A stretch of DNA of 64,000 nucleotides from the NCBI RefSeq assembly GCF_963583255.1, contig NC_084805.1, forward strand, positions 7,990,827 through 8,054,826, read 5' to 3'. The translations under genes were made by a program, and so were the position numbers. The DNA is from Pyrus communis (lineage: Eukaryota; Streptophyta; Magnoliopsida; Rosales; Rosaceae). Shown here piece by piece: positions 44,337 to 56,736 of the stretch (position 1 is the first letter of the stretch; every line of letters begins with the position of its first letter). The notes under the pieces were generated by a model. It made no database searches, was not told where the DNA came from, and worked only from the letters and a program-made list of their open reading frames with translations.

Positions 44337-47300
44337 ATGGCTGACGGAAATCCTATTCTCGAGTCCGATGATGATAGCTCACTTGGAGCTGGTCACCAAT
44401 ATCAATCGGAGATTGATGTAAATCCAAATCAAAGGTTGAGTTTTGTGCTTCTAAATGAGTTCAACTACTTACCATCGTCGAGGGCAGTTTTGCTTGCCCT
44501 AGGAGGAAGGTCAAAGCTAGGGTTCATAAATGGAAGTATTGAAGTTCCTGATACTTCCTCTTCCACTTATGAATCTTGGCTTAGCAAAGATCAGTTGGTC
44601 ATGTCCTAACTTCTCAACTCCATGGAGTGTAAGATAGCTGAAATATTCAGTTACTCTGAGTCATCTCTCCAGCTATGGAAGTCTGTACAAGAAATGTATG
44701 GAAATCTAAACAATGCAGACCATGTGTTTCAGCTTAAAAGGGATATCGCGAGCAAGCAAGAAGATGGAAAACCTTTTGTTTAGCTTCTTGGAAGTCTTAA
44801 AGGTATGTGGAATGAGTTGGAGGTATACTGTCCACATACAATGGACTCAACCCTAATTCTTAAAAAGGCTGAAGAAGACAAAATTTTCCAGCTTCTCTCA
44901 AGTCTGGGTTGGAATATAAAGATCTGCGCAGCTACATTCTCATGAATGCAGAACTTCCCACGTTTGCCAATGTTTGTGCAACAATTCAAAGAGAATAAGT
45001 GAGGAAAAGGGTTATGAACACTGGCACCACGACGATTGCCTCGGAAGCTTGGGCTTACTTTGCCAATGATAAGAAATACTTCTCCAATGTTAAAAAGTAC
45101 AAGGGAAGAAATCCTCATCTCAAATGCAAACATTGTGACACCACCGGACACGTGAGGGATATTTGTTGGATTCTTCACCCTGAGCTCAAACCAGACTTCA
45201 TGAAAAATGAAAGGTTTATTCAGAAGAAGCCTCAGTTTCCCAGTTACAAAGCTAATCATGTCTCATCCACATCAACTAGAGGCTCAGAGGATCTTTTGAA
45301 TTTTACCTCTGATCCCACCACACTCATAAATGAGTTTGCTGTGTACCTTTAAATGAAGAAGGAAATCTCTGGGAGTGATGAAGCTACTACCTCAACTGCT
45401 TTGCTGGGAAAGTTTGCAGGCTTTCTGGCTGACTCGAAAAAGCTTACGCAGGACAACATGCAAGGTATATTGACAGCCTTCAAATCTGCTTCAAATATAA
45501 ATCAATTGTATGATTTGTGGATCATAGATTCTGGTGCCTCAGATCACATGACAAACCAATTCTACAAGTTCCATGATTTTAAAAAACTGCATACACCTTC
45601 ACATGTTTCTGTTGCTAATGGACAGGGTGCTAAAGTTTTAGGTATGGGAAAAATACATCTAGTGTCTGACAATATAGAGTCTAAAGTCTTGTACGTTCCG
45701 TCATTTCCTTTTCAACTTCTCTTAGTTGGAAAAATCACACATACCTTAAACTATTCAATTACTTTCTCCCCTTACACTGTCATTTTTCAAGACAGTATCA
45801 CCAAGAAAAAGATTGGTGAAGGTTTTTTCTTGGATGGTCTCTATTACCTATCCAAGGAGACGTCATTTCTGAAGGGATTTCAAGTCAAGTCTAACCTAAG
45901 TCAAGACCAAAACATGTGGCATCAAAGACTAGCTCATCCATCCGAGTTTGTTTTGTCAAGATTGTTTCCAAATCTGTGTAAAGAAGTAATCCAGTGTGAT
46001 ACTTGTCATTTTTGTAAATCCACTAAGTCACCTTTTGGTTCATCCTTAAATAGGACCAAACAAGTTTTTGAACTTGTTCATTCAGATGTATGGGGGACCA
46101 TTTTTTGAATCTTTTGATGGGTATAAGTATTTTGTAACTTTCATAGATGATTTCTCGAGAGTTACTTGGTTATACCTTTTGAAATATAAAAGTGAAGTTG
46201 TTGAAGCATTCATAGACTTTCATAATCTTGTCAAAAATGACTTCAATTCCCAAATCCAAACCTTGAGATCTACTAATGGCTCAGAATATATGTCACACAT
46301 CATGAAACAATATTTAAGCAATAATGAAATTTTGCATCAAACCAGTTGTGTTGATACTCCACAACAAAACAGCATAGCCGAGAGAAAGAACTGTGATCTA
46401 CTTCAAAAAACAAGAGCTCTAACGTTGCACATGAAAGTACCAAAAAGATTTTGGTCTCAAGGGGTCATGACAGCTGCATGTATCGTAAACAGATTACCAA
46501 GTTGAGTCTTGAAGTTCAAATCTCCAATGGAAGTGTTAAAAGGAAGGGATGTTAATTTATCTCACCTTAAAGTCTTTGGGTGCACTTGCTATGTTCATAT
46601 TCAATCTCAGCATAGGGATAAACTGAACCCTAAGGCTAACAAATGCATGTTTCTTGGTTACTCTTTTACTCAAAAAGGTTACAAGTGCTATAGTCTCGAG
46701 TTAAAGAGAGTTGTAGTTTTAAGTTATATCCAATTTGATGAAACTAACTCATTTTATAGCAAATTGTCTGATGATCAATCACAAGGGGGGTCATGTTTTG
46801 AGTTTTTTCCCTTACCAAGGGCTGATGAACTATCTTTCGTGATAAAACCTCCTAATGCTTATGCTTCCGCTGATGTAACTCAAGTTAGTGATCAAACTTC
46901 TGACCAACAGATGCACTATAAAGAATCTCCTCAAAAAGAGGCGGAAACCTTGACAAGGGAAACATAACAGGTTCAAGGCAAAAGAAATCCAGTGCGTGTT
47001 AGGCACCTTTCTTCAAGGCTTCAAGATTATGTGACTTATTTTGCCAGGCATCCAATCAATGGTCTGATGTCCTACCATAAAGTTTCTCAATCTTATGCTG
47101 CCTATTTGAAAACCATAACTAATCACTGCGAGCCTCAAACCTTTCAAGAAACAAGCTGCTAAAAAGTGTGAAGAAATGTCATGAAGGAAGAACTTCATGA
47201 TCTCACTAATCACAACACTTGGAGTGTTGTTAAACTTCCACCAGAAAAAAGGGCAATTGGTAGTAAGTGGATCTACAAGATCAAATTCCACTCAGATGGA

Positions 47301-48664
47301 TTGATTGAAAGACAAAAAGCTAGGTTAGTGGCTAGAGGATTCACTCAAACATATGTCGTGGACTACAAGGAAACATTCGCTCCTATTGCCAAGATGAACA
47401 CTGTGAGGGTGTTATTGTCTGTTGCTGTGAATAAAGGATGGTCTCTTTACCAAATGGATGTGAAAAATGCATTCTTACATGGTGACCTTGAAAAGGAGGT
47501 CTACATAAAGCTACCACCGGGACATCCTCAATACAATGAGCCTGGCATGGTGTGTAGGTTGCATAAATCCATTTATGGATTAAAACAATCCCCAAGAGCC
47601 TGGTATGCCAAGCTCAGTTCAATTCTTGAAGAAGTTGGTTTTCAAAGAAGTCATGCAAACTCATCCATATTTGTTCGAACATGAGTGGTTGGAAAACTTG
47701 TAGTGTTGATCTATGTTGATGACTTAATAATCACAGGGGACAATGTTGATGAAATCGCAAACCTCAAGGTCTCCCTACAACAGAAGTTCTCCATCAAAGA
47801 TCTTGGAAGGTTAGAATATTTTCTTGGGATAGAAATGGCCTCATCAAGTAAAAGGCTATTTCTTAACCAAAGGAAATATATCCTTGATCTTCTCACAAAA
47901 TCAAACATGAGGGATACCAAGCCAGTTCAAACTCCTTTTGACAGCTAGCTCAAGCTTAACTTGGAAAGCAAACTGCTGCCTAATAAAGGTTACTATCAAC
48001 AGCTTGTTGGTAAGTTAATTTATTTAACTATCATAAGACCAGACATTACCTTTGCAGTAAGCTTAGCTAGTCAGTTCAGGCATGCACCTATAATAGAATA
48101 CTTCAACATTGTTAAGAGAATACTTCATTATCTCAAAGGATCGATTAGAAGAGGAATTCTCATGAAGAAGAATGATAACACTCAAGTTGTTGGTTACTGT
48201 GATGTTGATTGGGCAAAAAACCAAATAGATAGAAAGTGTACCACAGGGTATTGCACATTTGTGGGAGGCAATCTGGTAACATGGAAGAGTAAGAAGCAAA
48301 GTGTCATTGCAAGATCTAGTGTAGAAGTTGAGTATAAATCAATGGCATCCACAACATGTGAATTAATATGGCTTAAGGGTCTTTTAAGTGATTTGGGGCT
48401 CCAAACAAGGCAACCTATGTCAATGTATTGTGATAATCAAGCTGCAATGCACATAACATCCAATCCAGTGTTCCACGAACAAAAAAACATATTGAGGGTG
48501 ATTGTCACTATGTCTGTGCTCAGGTGCAAACTCAAGGGATTCAAACTCACTACACAAGGAGCGCTAATCAGTTAGCTGACATCTTCACCAAACCATTACC
48601 TCCAAATCAATTTAAACTTCTTCTATCCAAGCTCAGTTCCATCAACATTCTGGACCCAGCTTGA
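44337..48664 (+). pseudogene. copia gag-pol polyprotein, multiply broken
   Basis: Gag starts at ATG 44337 (MADGNPILESDDD) with a copia-type N-terminal domain and UBN2-like region; a CX2CX4HX4C zinc knuckle lies at 45125-45166. Protease DSGAS is at 45527-45541. The HHCC region of integrase is at about 45920-46020. The integrase core keeps the first Asp (FIDDFSR, about 46140) and the Glu (46380-46382), but the middle catalytic Asp is Thr (RSTNGSEY, ACT at 46272-46274). RT has YVDD at 47712-47723. RNase H spans about 48160-48500. QLADIFTKPLP precedes the stop at 48662. Breaks include stops ending at 44609, 45352, 46505, 46967, 47684 and 47948 and a frameshift near 46100. It is described only as a relic. 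Confidence 0.92.
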
Positions 48665-48671
48665 GAGGGAG
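48662..48671 (+). other. copia polypurine tract
   Basis: TGAGAGGGAG lies directly before the 3' LTR and overlaps the stop codon of the polyprotein. Confidence 0.85.
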
Positions 48672-48974
48672 TATTGAAAGTCAAGAGCGGGTATTTGGAA
48701 CTATTGGTTAGGTTGTTTATTAGGGTGTAGTTGTCACCTTACTTCTAGTTACATCTTGTAAAGATATTGTATCTTCTTTCCCATACTTACAGGGTGGATA
48801 TAGCTTTTTAGCTTTACCCCTCACCTTACTTTCTGCTCCTTGTTTTATGGAGCTACCGCATAGGAGTGTTTCAAGGGTGATCAATGTGTTGATCACTCCT
48901 TGCCCTATATCTTGTATCCTTGTATGGTTGTTTCCTTATGAATCATAATACAAACAAACACTTAAAACTCAACA
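48672..48974 (+). repeat. copia 3' LTR
   Basis: 303 bp, from TATTGAAAGTCAAGAGCGGG to AAACTCAACA, followed by the target duplication GTATA. Confidence 0.93.
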
Positions 48975-49309
48975 GTATATAATTCTTGTGGCGCATTGAA
49001 GAAAGTTGAGGATTCACCATAAAATCAATGGACAGTATGGGAAATAACTCAATTACATATAAACACATACAAGGCCTTCTTTCTCCTATGTGGAATTCTT
49101 GAGCGCTGAAAATTTCAACCAAAGTTTAATAAAGATTTTGTTTTGGTAAAAAAATTTAATAAAGTTAGAATGTATACAAATTTTTAAGACTAGTGGAGCT
49201 AAACTAAAACAAACAAAAGCCACACAAACAATACTACAAAGCTCAGTTTACCGAAATTAGACGTTATCTCAAACTAAGAACGCAAATCACAAAGCAGACA
49301 AACCTGTAA

Positions 49310-49980
49310 ATTAAACAACCCATAGTTGTCACTTTTTGTGAGTGATCTTTGTTTTCGTGTTCCGTTCGGCCGCCGGTCCCAGCATGGGTTGGTGGAGCCC
49401 TTTTCTTCTCTTCTCCTTCCTTCTTTTCTTTTTCCTTCCTTTTCCTTCTTTTCTTTATTCTCTGGCCTCTGATTTCATCTGAACTTTGCTCTCCATCCAT
49501 GGATCTACTCACCCCATTTTCTACCTCCTGCAATTTCGCTGGTCTGCACCTGTTTATTTCCACCGCGTTCCGAGGAAGATGTGTAGAACTATTAAGCTCG
49601 AGTGTTCACACCACCTTCTTCCAGTTGTGTGCCGATCTCGGCACTGTTGTCTGTAGGATGTATTTCCTACCGACTTCCTTTCTCTGATGGCTGTGGATTT
49701 ATATTTTGCTGTTTGGTGGAGGGTGGAACTTTCTTCTTTTCCATTTCGAAGGCTCTGTTTGGTTGAAGTTTTGGTGGCTGCAAGAGATGTTCATCCAAGG
49801 TAGGCGGATCTAACGGCTACAGAGTTACTAGGGTTTTTTTTTTTGTTTTCTGGAGTTTTTGTTTTGGGCTCAACTTTGGGTAAGATTTTTCCTTTGGGTT
49901 AGATTTCTCCTATGTTGTATGTTGTGTGCTTTGTTGGTAATTAATTACCTTTGTCCAAAAGAAAAAAAAAGAAAAAAGAA
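49310..49980 (+). repeat. retroposed repeat with A-rich tail, copy 2
   Basis: This is similar to 14480-15345: GTGAGTGATC start, T/C-rich tract, GTGTAGAACTATTAAGCTCG...TCACACCACCTTCTTCC...TGTGTGCC, and an A-rich tail (AAAAAAAAAGAAAAAAGAAA, about 49962-49981). No protein domain is recognisable. Confidence 0.5.
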
Positions 49981-49981
49981 A

Positions 49982-50896
49982 CGGCCCATAAACCCACAAC
50001 AAGCGCTAGTTCCGCCACTGGAAGCAGCATAAATATTTGTTAATTTGTTGAGGATTAATGTATTATTATTATTATTAATTAATGTAACGATCTTCACCAT
50101 GGTAAGGCTAACGTTTGGGATAAAATTGCTTTCCATAGGCATGATTATGTTGCAGCAACGAAAGGCCAAATAATTTCTTTTGTCAATATTTAATCAACGG
50201 TTGCATGCTCCCTTTTCTGAATCGAGATCAGATTTGGCGTAAGAATTTCGTATCGTGACCTGGGAAGTGCAAACGTGTTTCATGGTTAGCAAACACCACC
50301 GAATCTAGCTAATTAATGTAAGAAAACTTTCAGTAATTAAAAAACAACTAATTTTTTTCTATGACTTTATCAGTGTCGTATAAATATAGAAAGAGTCGTC
50401 AATTCTTGGATGCCCAGCTGGTTCTGCACTATCAATTTTTAATCCTGTTGCTTATAAAACTTAATGACCTGAAGAATTGAGGCAAAGGACTTTGTTCATC
50501 GTTTTGCAAACGTGTTTAACGAATTGGACGCAAAGAGTTGATCAAAGTATGATTAAGGATTAATTAGTTTACTAATGAACTTCCACTTTCACGACGATTT
50601 TTTAAATAACTAGGAAGAGCTGCCTGAGTTCTGCAAACATTTGACTGCCATTGCTAATTAATTAATTTAATCCTCGAGGTTGAAGGATTTTTGTTCTTTC
50701 TAGTTTTAGTGTCGCGAGATTATCAGACCACATACTCCACGTTTATAAAGTTTAGATACGAAGAATATCTATATTATAAACAAGTTAATCCAAATTAACT
50801 TTAATTTGACTTGTTCTTTCTTTAATTCTTCCTTTGTTTATTCGTACTTTTTTCAAGGTAACATAAAAATCCCCAACGTGGCAATTTAGAAACTCT
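49982..50896. other. spacer, nothing recognised
   Basis: AT-rich with short ATT runs near 50060. No gene or repeat end supported. Confidence 0.4.
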
Positions 50897-50905
50897 AAGT
50901 TTACA

Positions 50906-51111
50906 GGAAATAGATCCTATTTGGATCTCTGGATATCTTCCATCAAGACTACCAGATCAAGTAATCCGGGTATTTTAAATTTCATCAAATAACTCACCCA
51001 TTCTAACTCTTTAAAAGCTATGATAATTTTTTACCTTGGATAAAATTTGGAAGGCTTGGATCACTTAATCGGATGATCTTGGTAGAAGAGATCCGAAAAT
51101 GATCTCTTTCC
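50906..51111. mobile_element. 206-bp MITE with 9-bp target duplication
   Basis: The left end GGAAATAGATCCTATTTGGA and the reverse complement of the right end (GGAAAGAGATCATTTTCGGA) match, and the similarity extends about 60 bp. Flanks AAGTTTACA (50897-50905) and AAATTTACA (51112-51120) agree at 8 of 9 positions, pointing to a MULE-derived MITE. Confidence 0.75.
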
Positions 51112-51304
51112 AAATTTACACGCACTTTGAGACAAGTGTCAAGGATTCTACAGTGAGAAATAATCTAATCCCCCACATTAGCCATGATATGATTACCATA
51201 ACCCCCTTTGAATAGTTGACACGTTTATTTTCAGTTGAATTTTCCCAATTGGTTGTCCCCAACCTCAAAATAAATAAATAAAATTCACCAATTAATTATG
51301 GAAG

Positions 51305-51625
51305 GAATACATCTTCAATGGAGAAACGCAAATTTGAGATGTAAAAACTATATTTATATCTTACTTTACATTCCGAGAGTCTAAATGTTAGTTCTACTTT
51401 AATGGGAGAGCTGTAAATTTGGAACTTGATTTAGTGTTCTCTTTTGATTGCCGTGATCCATTTCCAAAAGATGTATAAGAAGATACAAATTTACATTTTT
51501 ATTTACATCTTTCGGCGAAAATGAATATTTTGCATCTTTTCATTATTAGAGTGTTTTTCAGCTAATTAAAAATGTAAAATTTCAATTGAACACAATTTTT
51601 GCATCTTTCGTTAGATATGCTCTAA
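51305..51625. mobile_element. MITE-like inverted-repeat unit
   Basis: The left part (ACATCTTCAATGGAGAAACG, then CAAATTTGAGATGTAAAA) and the inverse of the right part (GAGCATATCTAACGAAAGATGCAAAAATT) are similar and rich in GATGTAAA/GATGCAAA words. Limits are approximate. Confidence 0.4.
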
Positions 51626-52169
51626 ATAAATAATTTATGGAAATAGAAGTTTGGATCATGAATGATCTTTACATGTGAAAGCCATGGTTGCGTATAAACA
51701 AAAAGGTAAAGAAAATTTTACAAAGAAAGAGCAAAAATAATATTGAAATTAGAAGCAAGATTGGCACCAACAGTCCAGGTTCCAACAACACAACCACTTA
51801 CTATGTTTCTTTTTTTTCTTAGTGATACGATGAAATTTTTGTTTCGGATCGATGTTCACGTTGAATTGTATCTTCTGAATAAAACATCTATTCCAACAAC
51901 AAATCACATAACAGCATTCTTCTCAATAATACAAGACGAGTGACCAATAATGTACAAAACCTGTCCAATTATATTCACGAATAAAAAATATTGCCAATTG
52001 TAAAATCGAATATAAGGGAGAGTTGCATTTTCGTGGGATCAATTTATCAACCTAATAAGTATACTTTAAATTCACTGTAGCTATGTGAGTGTGCTCCCAA
52101 GACAAGTGATAAAGTTTAAAATTGGGCCCTAATCAATTGCTTTTCTCCTATAATTGAGATTTATGTTAG

Positions 52170-52325
52170 AGATAACGTTAGGAGATTAAATTTACAAATC
52201 AAATTATGTGTCACCAATAGAAAATAAGCATATTAATCGATACTTAATTAATAATCCAATCATGAACCAACATATCATTTGGTTTACAAAATTTGGTTAA
52301 AAAATTCAGTCTCTCTAGTATTACC
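52170..52325. mobile_element. short MITE, family M copy 1
   Basis: Ends resemble GATAACGTTAGGAGATTAAA and the inverse GGTAATACTAGAGAGACTGA. Ordered internal words (AAATTATGTGTCACCAATAG, AATAATCCAATCATGAACC) match the copy at 59812-59978. Confidence 0.6.
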
Positions 52326-52798
52326 CATATGTTAGTCTGCTCAATGAGGTGCTATCAATTTTTTTTCACACTAAAAAGTATTGTGCATTTGACATTGCAA
52401 CGAAAGATGTTTTTCATTTAGTCGGAATATAAGTCGGTATCATGTGTTATAATATAAGTAGAGAAATAATAAACATTTCAATATTTTTTTTTACTTATAT
52501 TATGATACGTAATGTATAATCTCATGTTTCACACACATTGAAAAATATCTTCACTGCAACAGGTTGATGAGGTATTCAATAATATTACAATGTATATAAT
52601 ATCTAGAGTCTAAACATTTCACGAAAATTAAATAAGTGAAATATTGCACCGTTTGCTGGGCCTGATAGAAGTTACGTGTATATATTATTACGTGCATGCA
52701 GCCGACCTTAAATGCCATTTTGGGACTTTTGGATGAGAGCCCTCGAAAGTCGGCTGTGAAGTAAAATTATTGCTCAATTTTTCAAAAAAGCTGCTATA

Positions 52799-52802
<4 letters not shown>
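52326..52802. other. spacer, nothing recognised
   Basis: AT-rich sequence with no supported gene. Confidence 0.4.

Positions 52803-52840
<38 letters not shown>
52803..52840. repeat. (AT)19 microsatellite
   Basis: An uninterrupted AT dinucleotide tract. Confidence 0.97.
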
Positions 52841-52845
<5 letters not shown>

Positions 52846-54363
52846 CACCACGGGATGGTCCAAAATGAATTTTAGACCCGTATTTTACACGGTACGTCAT
52901 GAGTTTGATTCTTAACGCTAGTGAATTGCACGATGGTGACCAGGGAAGGTTGAAAATGCCTCTTTGAGTTTTTTCGACTCCCAAAAAAGTAAACTGTCAT
53001 GATGAAGCCACCAACTAATCCCTTTTTTGTTTTTTGTTTTTTTTTGAAAAAAACATATATGTGTGTGTGTGTATTTATATATATTCTTACCTGCTATCCA
53101 TTTTAAAATTCATTGAACAAAGACAAGCAACGAGTCGTCTTTTCTTTTCCCACCAAGCACCAAACGATCTACGTGTACATTACTTGAGCAATAAAAGTTT
53201 AAACTTAAGATTTTGGTGACGCAGTGAGTATGTTTTGCTTGTATCAGCTCACACTGGTGACTAAACCTACAACACAAATGAGGATAATCTAAATTATTAA
53301 CTACATATTTTTCTTCCCAACATTTAAGACAAAATATAGTTTGGTATGTGGATCGAACTACAATGTAGCTTTATTGGAAGCAATTATTATGATATTTGTC
53401 TTGCAATATCATACAAGTTAATTACTTATCTTGCAGGTATAATCTCTTTGTTTGAATAAAAAATAACACATGTTCTCACGACATGTATGTAATTAGATTC
53501 TATAAAAATTGTGCACCAAAATGAAGTTTTACGTAATCAATTAGTATAGTTCTTGCAGTACTGGATTCTTCGTCTCTTTTAACCCGGTCCTATGACATTC
53601 GTAATTATTATTTTGTAGTTTCAAACCTTTGTTTACATCTATCTTCCTCTTGTTATATTCTTCGAATGTATGAATTTAATTTCCTTTTTGTAAATGAAAC
53701 ATGTCATTCCCTTAAACAAAACAAAAGGAAAATTAAAGTATTATCAATATTGTTTCTGATTGATTGATTGAGTGGCTCGACCTATATATGTAAAGGTAAA
53801 CGATACAATTGGAATCCCACCTAAATTCTACTTCTACAAAGTAACTATGATAGTAGAACCTTCTTTCATGGCAAACTAAACCTAGTTGACATATGGCTTC
53901 TACAATCCATCATGCTTATAAACCATGACCTAATACCACGGACTCGTGTCGCCCTAAAAATTAGGCCAATTGGCACCTAATGTTTTACTAATTACGTGGA
54001 AATACACGACAAATAATTCTAGTTTATTTTAGGTGCAACGTTTTTGGTCTTTGGGTGTGCTGATTAACTGTTACGTGGCTGCTAGCCGATTGCTTTATTG
54101 GGTCCCGTTGTTGTCACCCTCTCACCTATATTTCGGTTAACAGGTGGCGGCCCATTTTCATGGAGCCGTTGACTAATCGGCACGTTTTAAAGGTTAACCA
54201 TGAGCGGTTTTGGCGCGCTACGGTTCTGTAAATGTAGAGTGAGTGAGGCAAAACGCAATTAGGGTTTTGAAGCTTTATAGGAACCAAACATGTAAATTGT
54301 TCACCAACCTGTATGACTTTGAACAAAACAAACAAAAATTGTGTATTATTCGTCATGTGCTTT

Positions 54364-54369
<6 letters not shown>
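52841..54369. other. spacer, nothing recognised
   Basis: No protein-like frame. A short (TG)n tract lies at 53059-53071. Confidence 0.4.

Positions 54370-54399
<30 letters not shown>
54370..54399. repeat. 30-base T homopolymer
   Basis: A pure T run; it could be the poly(A) tail of a minus-strand retroposon, but no body was recognised. Confidence 0.9.
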
Positions 54400-54539
54400 C
54401 TCGGACAGTTTAGAGAAATAGAAAGTTTAGAATGTCAAATAAGAATTTTAGATTATCAATAACAATTCCCTTTTAAATTAATAAAAAGATAATATTTATA
54501 TTCTCTCTCCTTCAATACCCAAACAAAGAGGCTCTCACT

Positions 54540-54960
54540 CTAGAGGTGGGCAAAAGGGTCTTAGACTCGCAGGTCGGGGCGGATCCATGCGATTTGGGGC
54601 AGGGTGGGCAAATAGTAGGGCGGGGCGAATCCAAGAATTTGAGAAAACGGGCCCTTGGCCCAAACCATTGATTCCTACCATTTGATTAAATCTTAACCGC
54701 TTGATCTCCTATTAATGGATAAGGCTTGCTTTCTCCCCGTCTCCCAAACTCCCAAGCTCCCATGGCTCCCATTAGACTCAAGACTCACACTCTTCTCTTC
54801 CTCGAGGTCGGGCAACAATTACCTGATTGGGTAGTCCAGCACAAATGAACTCACTGATTTCCTTACTGTTAGGGCTGGGCTAAAGCATCTTTTTTTAATT
54901 CTTGGGCAATAATTGTGCCTTGGTTGTTAGGGTTGGGCGGGAGCTGCTCTTAGGAACTCT
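54540..54960. repeat. hAT-like terminal fragments
   Basis: TAGAGGTGGGCAAAAGGGTC at 54541 and TTAGGGCTGGGC / TTAGGGTTGGGCGGG at 54868 and 54928 look like hAT termini. GGGGCGG-rich words between 54575 and 54630 fit a subterminal region. No target duplication found. Confidence 0.35.
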
Positions 54961-56510
54961 CTTTTTCTCACATTCTTTATCATTTTATTGGGAGTGGATT
55001 GATAACTATTTTGTTTTACGTTTATAACTTTTGTTCATTTTATTGGAAACTATAATAAACTTTTGGTAATTGTTTTCCGTTTTTAATTTTCAAAAAAGTT
55101 TGCTTTGGGGTCAGAGCATGGTTTCTTTTGTATGAGGACGCTCCAAACATTACTTAATTCGGGAACTTTTCTCAATAATTGTTTCTTTGTTTTTAATTCA
55201 ATAGCATTATGACATCGCTTTCTCTAAACATAACACAGTGGAAACTGAGTGCCATAACACTGGAAGCTGGTTTGCTAATCTACTAGCTTTGTTATTGTTG
55301 TAGTACGAGACAAGTAATTTGAGAACAAAGCATATATATAAGAATTCATACTTTAACACAGAATTTGACCCCAAACTCTAAAAATTAAACGTGGAATATG
55401 TGGAACCACAATAAAATGTTTGCGTTTACCTAATTTGCCCAGTAGACTCAATATGTATATAAAATGAAATGCAGCTAACAGATCCTTATACTTTGGGACA
55501 CGATCTTTCGAAGTTGTTTTCGCTAATTTCTTGTTTACCACTAAATCGCCTTTGGCCATCCAAGTGAAGGAAGCAATAATTAAGCATCGGATCGCAGTGG
55601 AAATTGGCACAAGTTGTGAACAAATAAAACACTAAACCCTACGCTAATTCTAGCGAATATTCAAACTTAATTTAACGCTATTTACTGCTAAGAAAATTAA
55701 ATTATTTTATCGTCCATAATATATGAAAAACAATATGCATGTGCATGCACAGAAAAGCCTCACTTACGAAACATAAAGAAACGATGTCGTGTTAACCCAA
55801 GAAACGTAAATCCTTGACCAACTCGAAAGTCAAGTCAAACCTCCGAGTATGAAAACGCTTCCACATCGGCATACAAATTGTAACAACAATCCACACGCAT
55901 GCTAAGAAAACCCGCTTCGTGTTTCCTCCAATAAAAACGTGTGAACATTATTCTCCATTAAGAGAAAATCATATCAATTGCTCCAAAAATTCTAATCCAA
56001 TTGAGTAATGGTTTATGAACTAAAATTTATGAGTATTGATCTCATAGCTCATTGAAATGTTCAGCTATGATCTTTTACGTCAACCTCATCAGAATTGCAT
56101 TAAAATAAGTCATGTTGAAAAGACCACTGCTACAATTGGGTTAAATTGAGAGACAATTGCTCCAATTATGTTAAAGTAGAGAAATTATTGTTACAATTTT
56201 TCTCATTTTGTTTTCCATATTTACCCCTTGATCAGTCTTGTGTGCGTGACACATGACTCATTTTGAAGAAAATTATAACGAAATTAAAGAAAATGATCAC
56301 AGGAGCATGTTTTAATCAGTTAAGAAACTAATAATTATAAATTTTTAATTAAAAAACCATATCTTAAATTGATTGAGTAGAAGGATAACTGCTGCACTTT
56401 TCCCGTCCATTAATCTCCAATCCATCCAGCGACTCAACCAAATTCAGCTTTTTCGTTTTAAATTACCGGCACACCCGGTTTCCCGGTACAAAACAACCAC
56501 GTATCATCCC
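54961..56510. other. spacer and distal 5' flank of the WD40 gene
   Basis: No supported gene. An 85-codon minus-strand frame at 55353-55610 has no known domain and is not called. Confidence 0.4.
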
Positions 56511-56520
56511 AACACGTGGC
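56511..56520 (+). promoter_or_regulatory. G-box/ABRE-like element
   Basis: AACACGTGGC holds the CACGTG core bound by bZIP and bHLH factors, about 220 bp before the start codon of the WD40 gene. A related ACCACGTATC lies at 56497. Function is inferred. Confidence 0.5.
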
Positions 56521-56554
56521 ACCAACCCTACCCACCAATCTTTGTTTCCCTTCC

Positions 56555-56562
56555 TATTTATA
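56555..56562 (+). promoter_or_regulatory. TATA box of the WD40 gene
   Basis: TATTTATA, preceded by pyrimidine-rich sequence, lies 175 bp before the start codon. It would put transcription start near 56590 and a 5' UTR of about 145 bases. Confidence 0.65.
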
Positions 56563-56736
56563 CACGCTCCCTTACTGCTCTCCCACCTTTCCAAATCACT
56601 ATTAACAAAAACTTTCCATCATTCTGTTAATTTCATCAAGAATCTTCCGTCAAAATCCTCTTAATTTTCTCGCACTCAATCCATATTCAAATTCCATATT
56701 GTTCTTTTTCTCCACGTTTTCTCATTAGAATTGTAA

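Larger units (their letters stand above)
43968..48974 (+). mobile_element. full-length, inactivated Ty1/copia LTR retrotransposon
   Basis: The 5,007-bp unit has two 303-bp LTRs, a primer-binding site directly after the 5' LTR, a purine tract before the 3' LTR, and a GTATA target duplication (43963-43967 and 48975-48979). Domain order gag, protease, integrase, RT, RNase H is that of copia. The LTRs begin TATTGAAAG rather than TG, in both copies, and end in CAACA. By my count the LTRs differ at 12 positions plus two 1-base indels (about 4%), all 12 being transitions. The coding region has many stops and shifts, so it cannot move on its own. Confidence 0.95.

Noticed and set aside
44780..45259. 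159-codon minus-strand frame in the copia gag region
   Set aside because: Antisense shadow of gag; no known domain, and the plus strand carries the zinc knuckle.
55353..55610. 85-codon minus-strand frame
   Set aside because: No family resemblance and AT-rich surroundings; likely chance.
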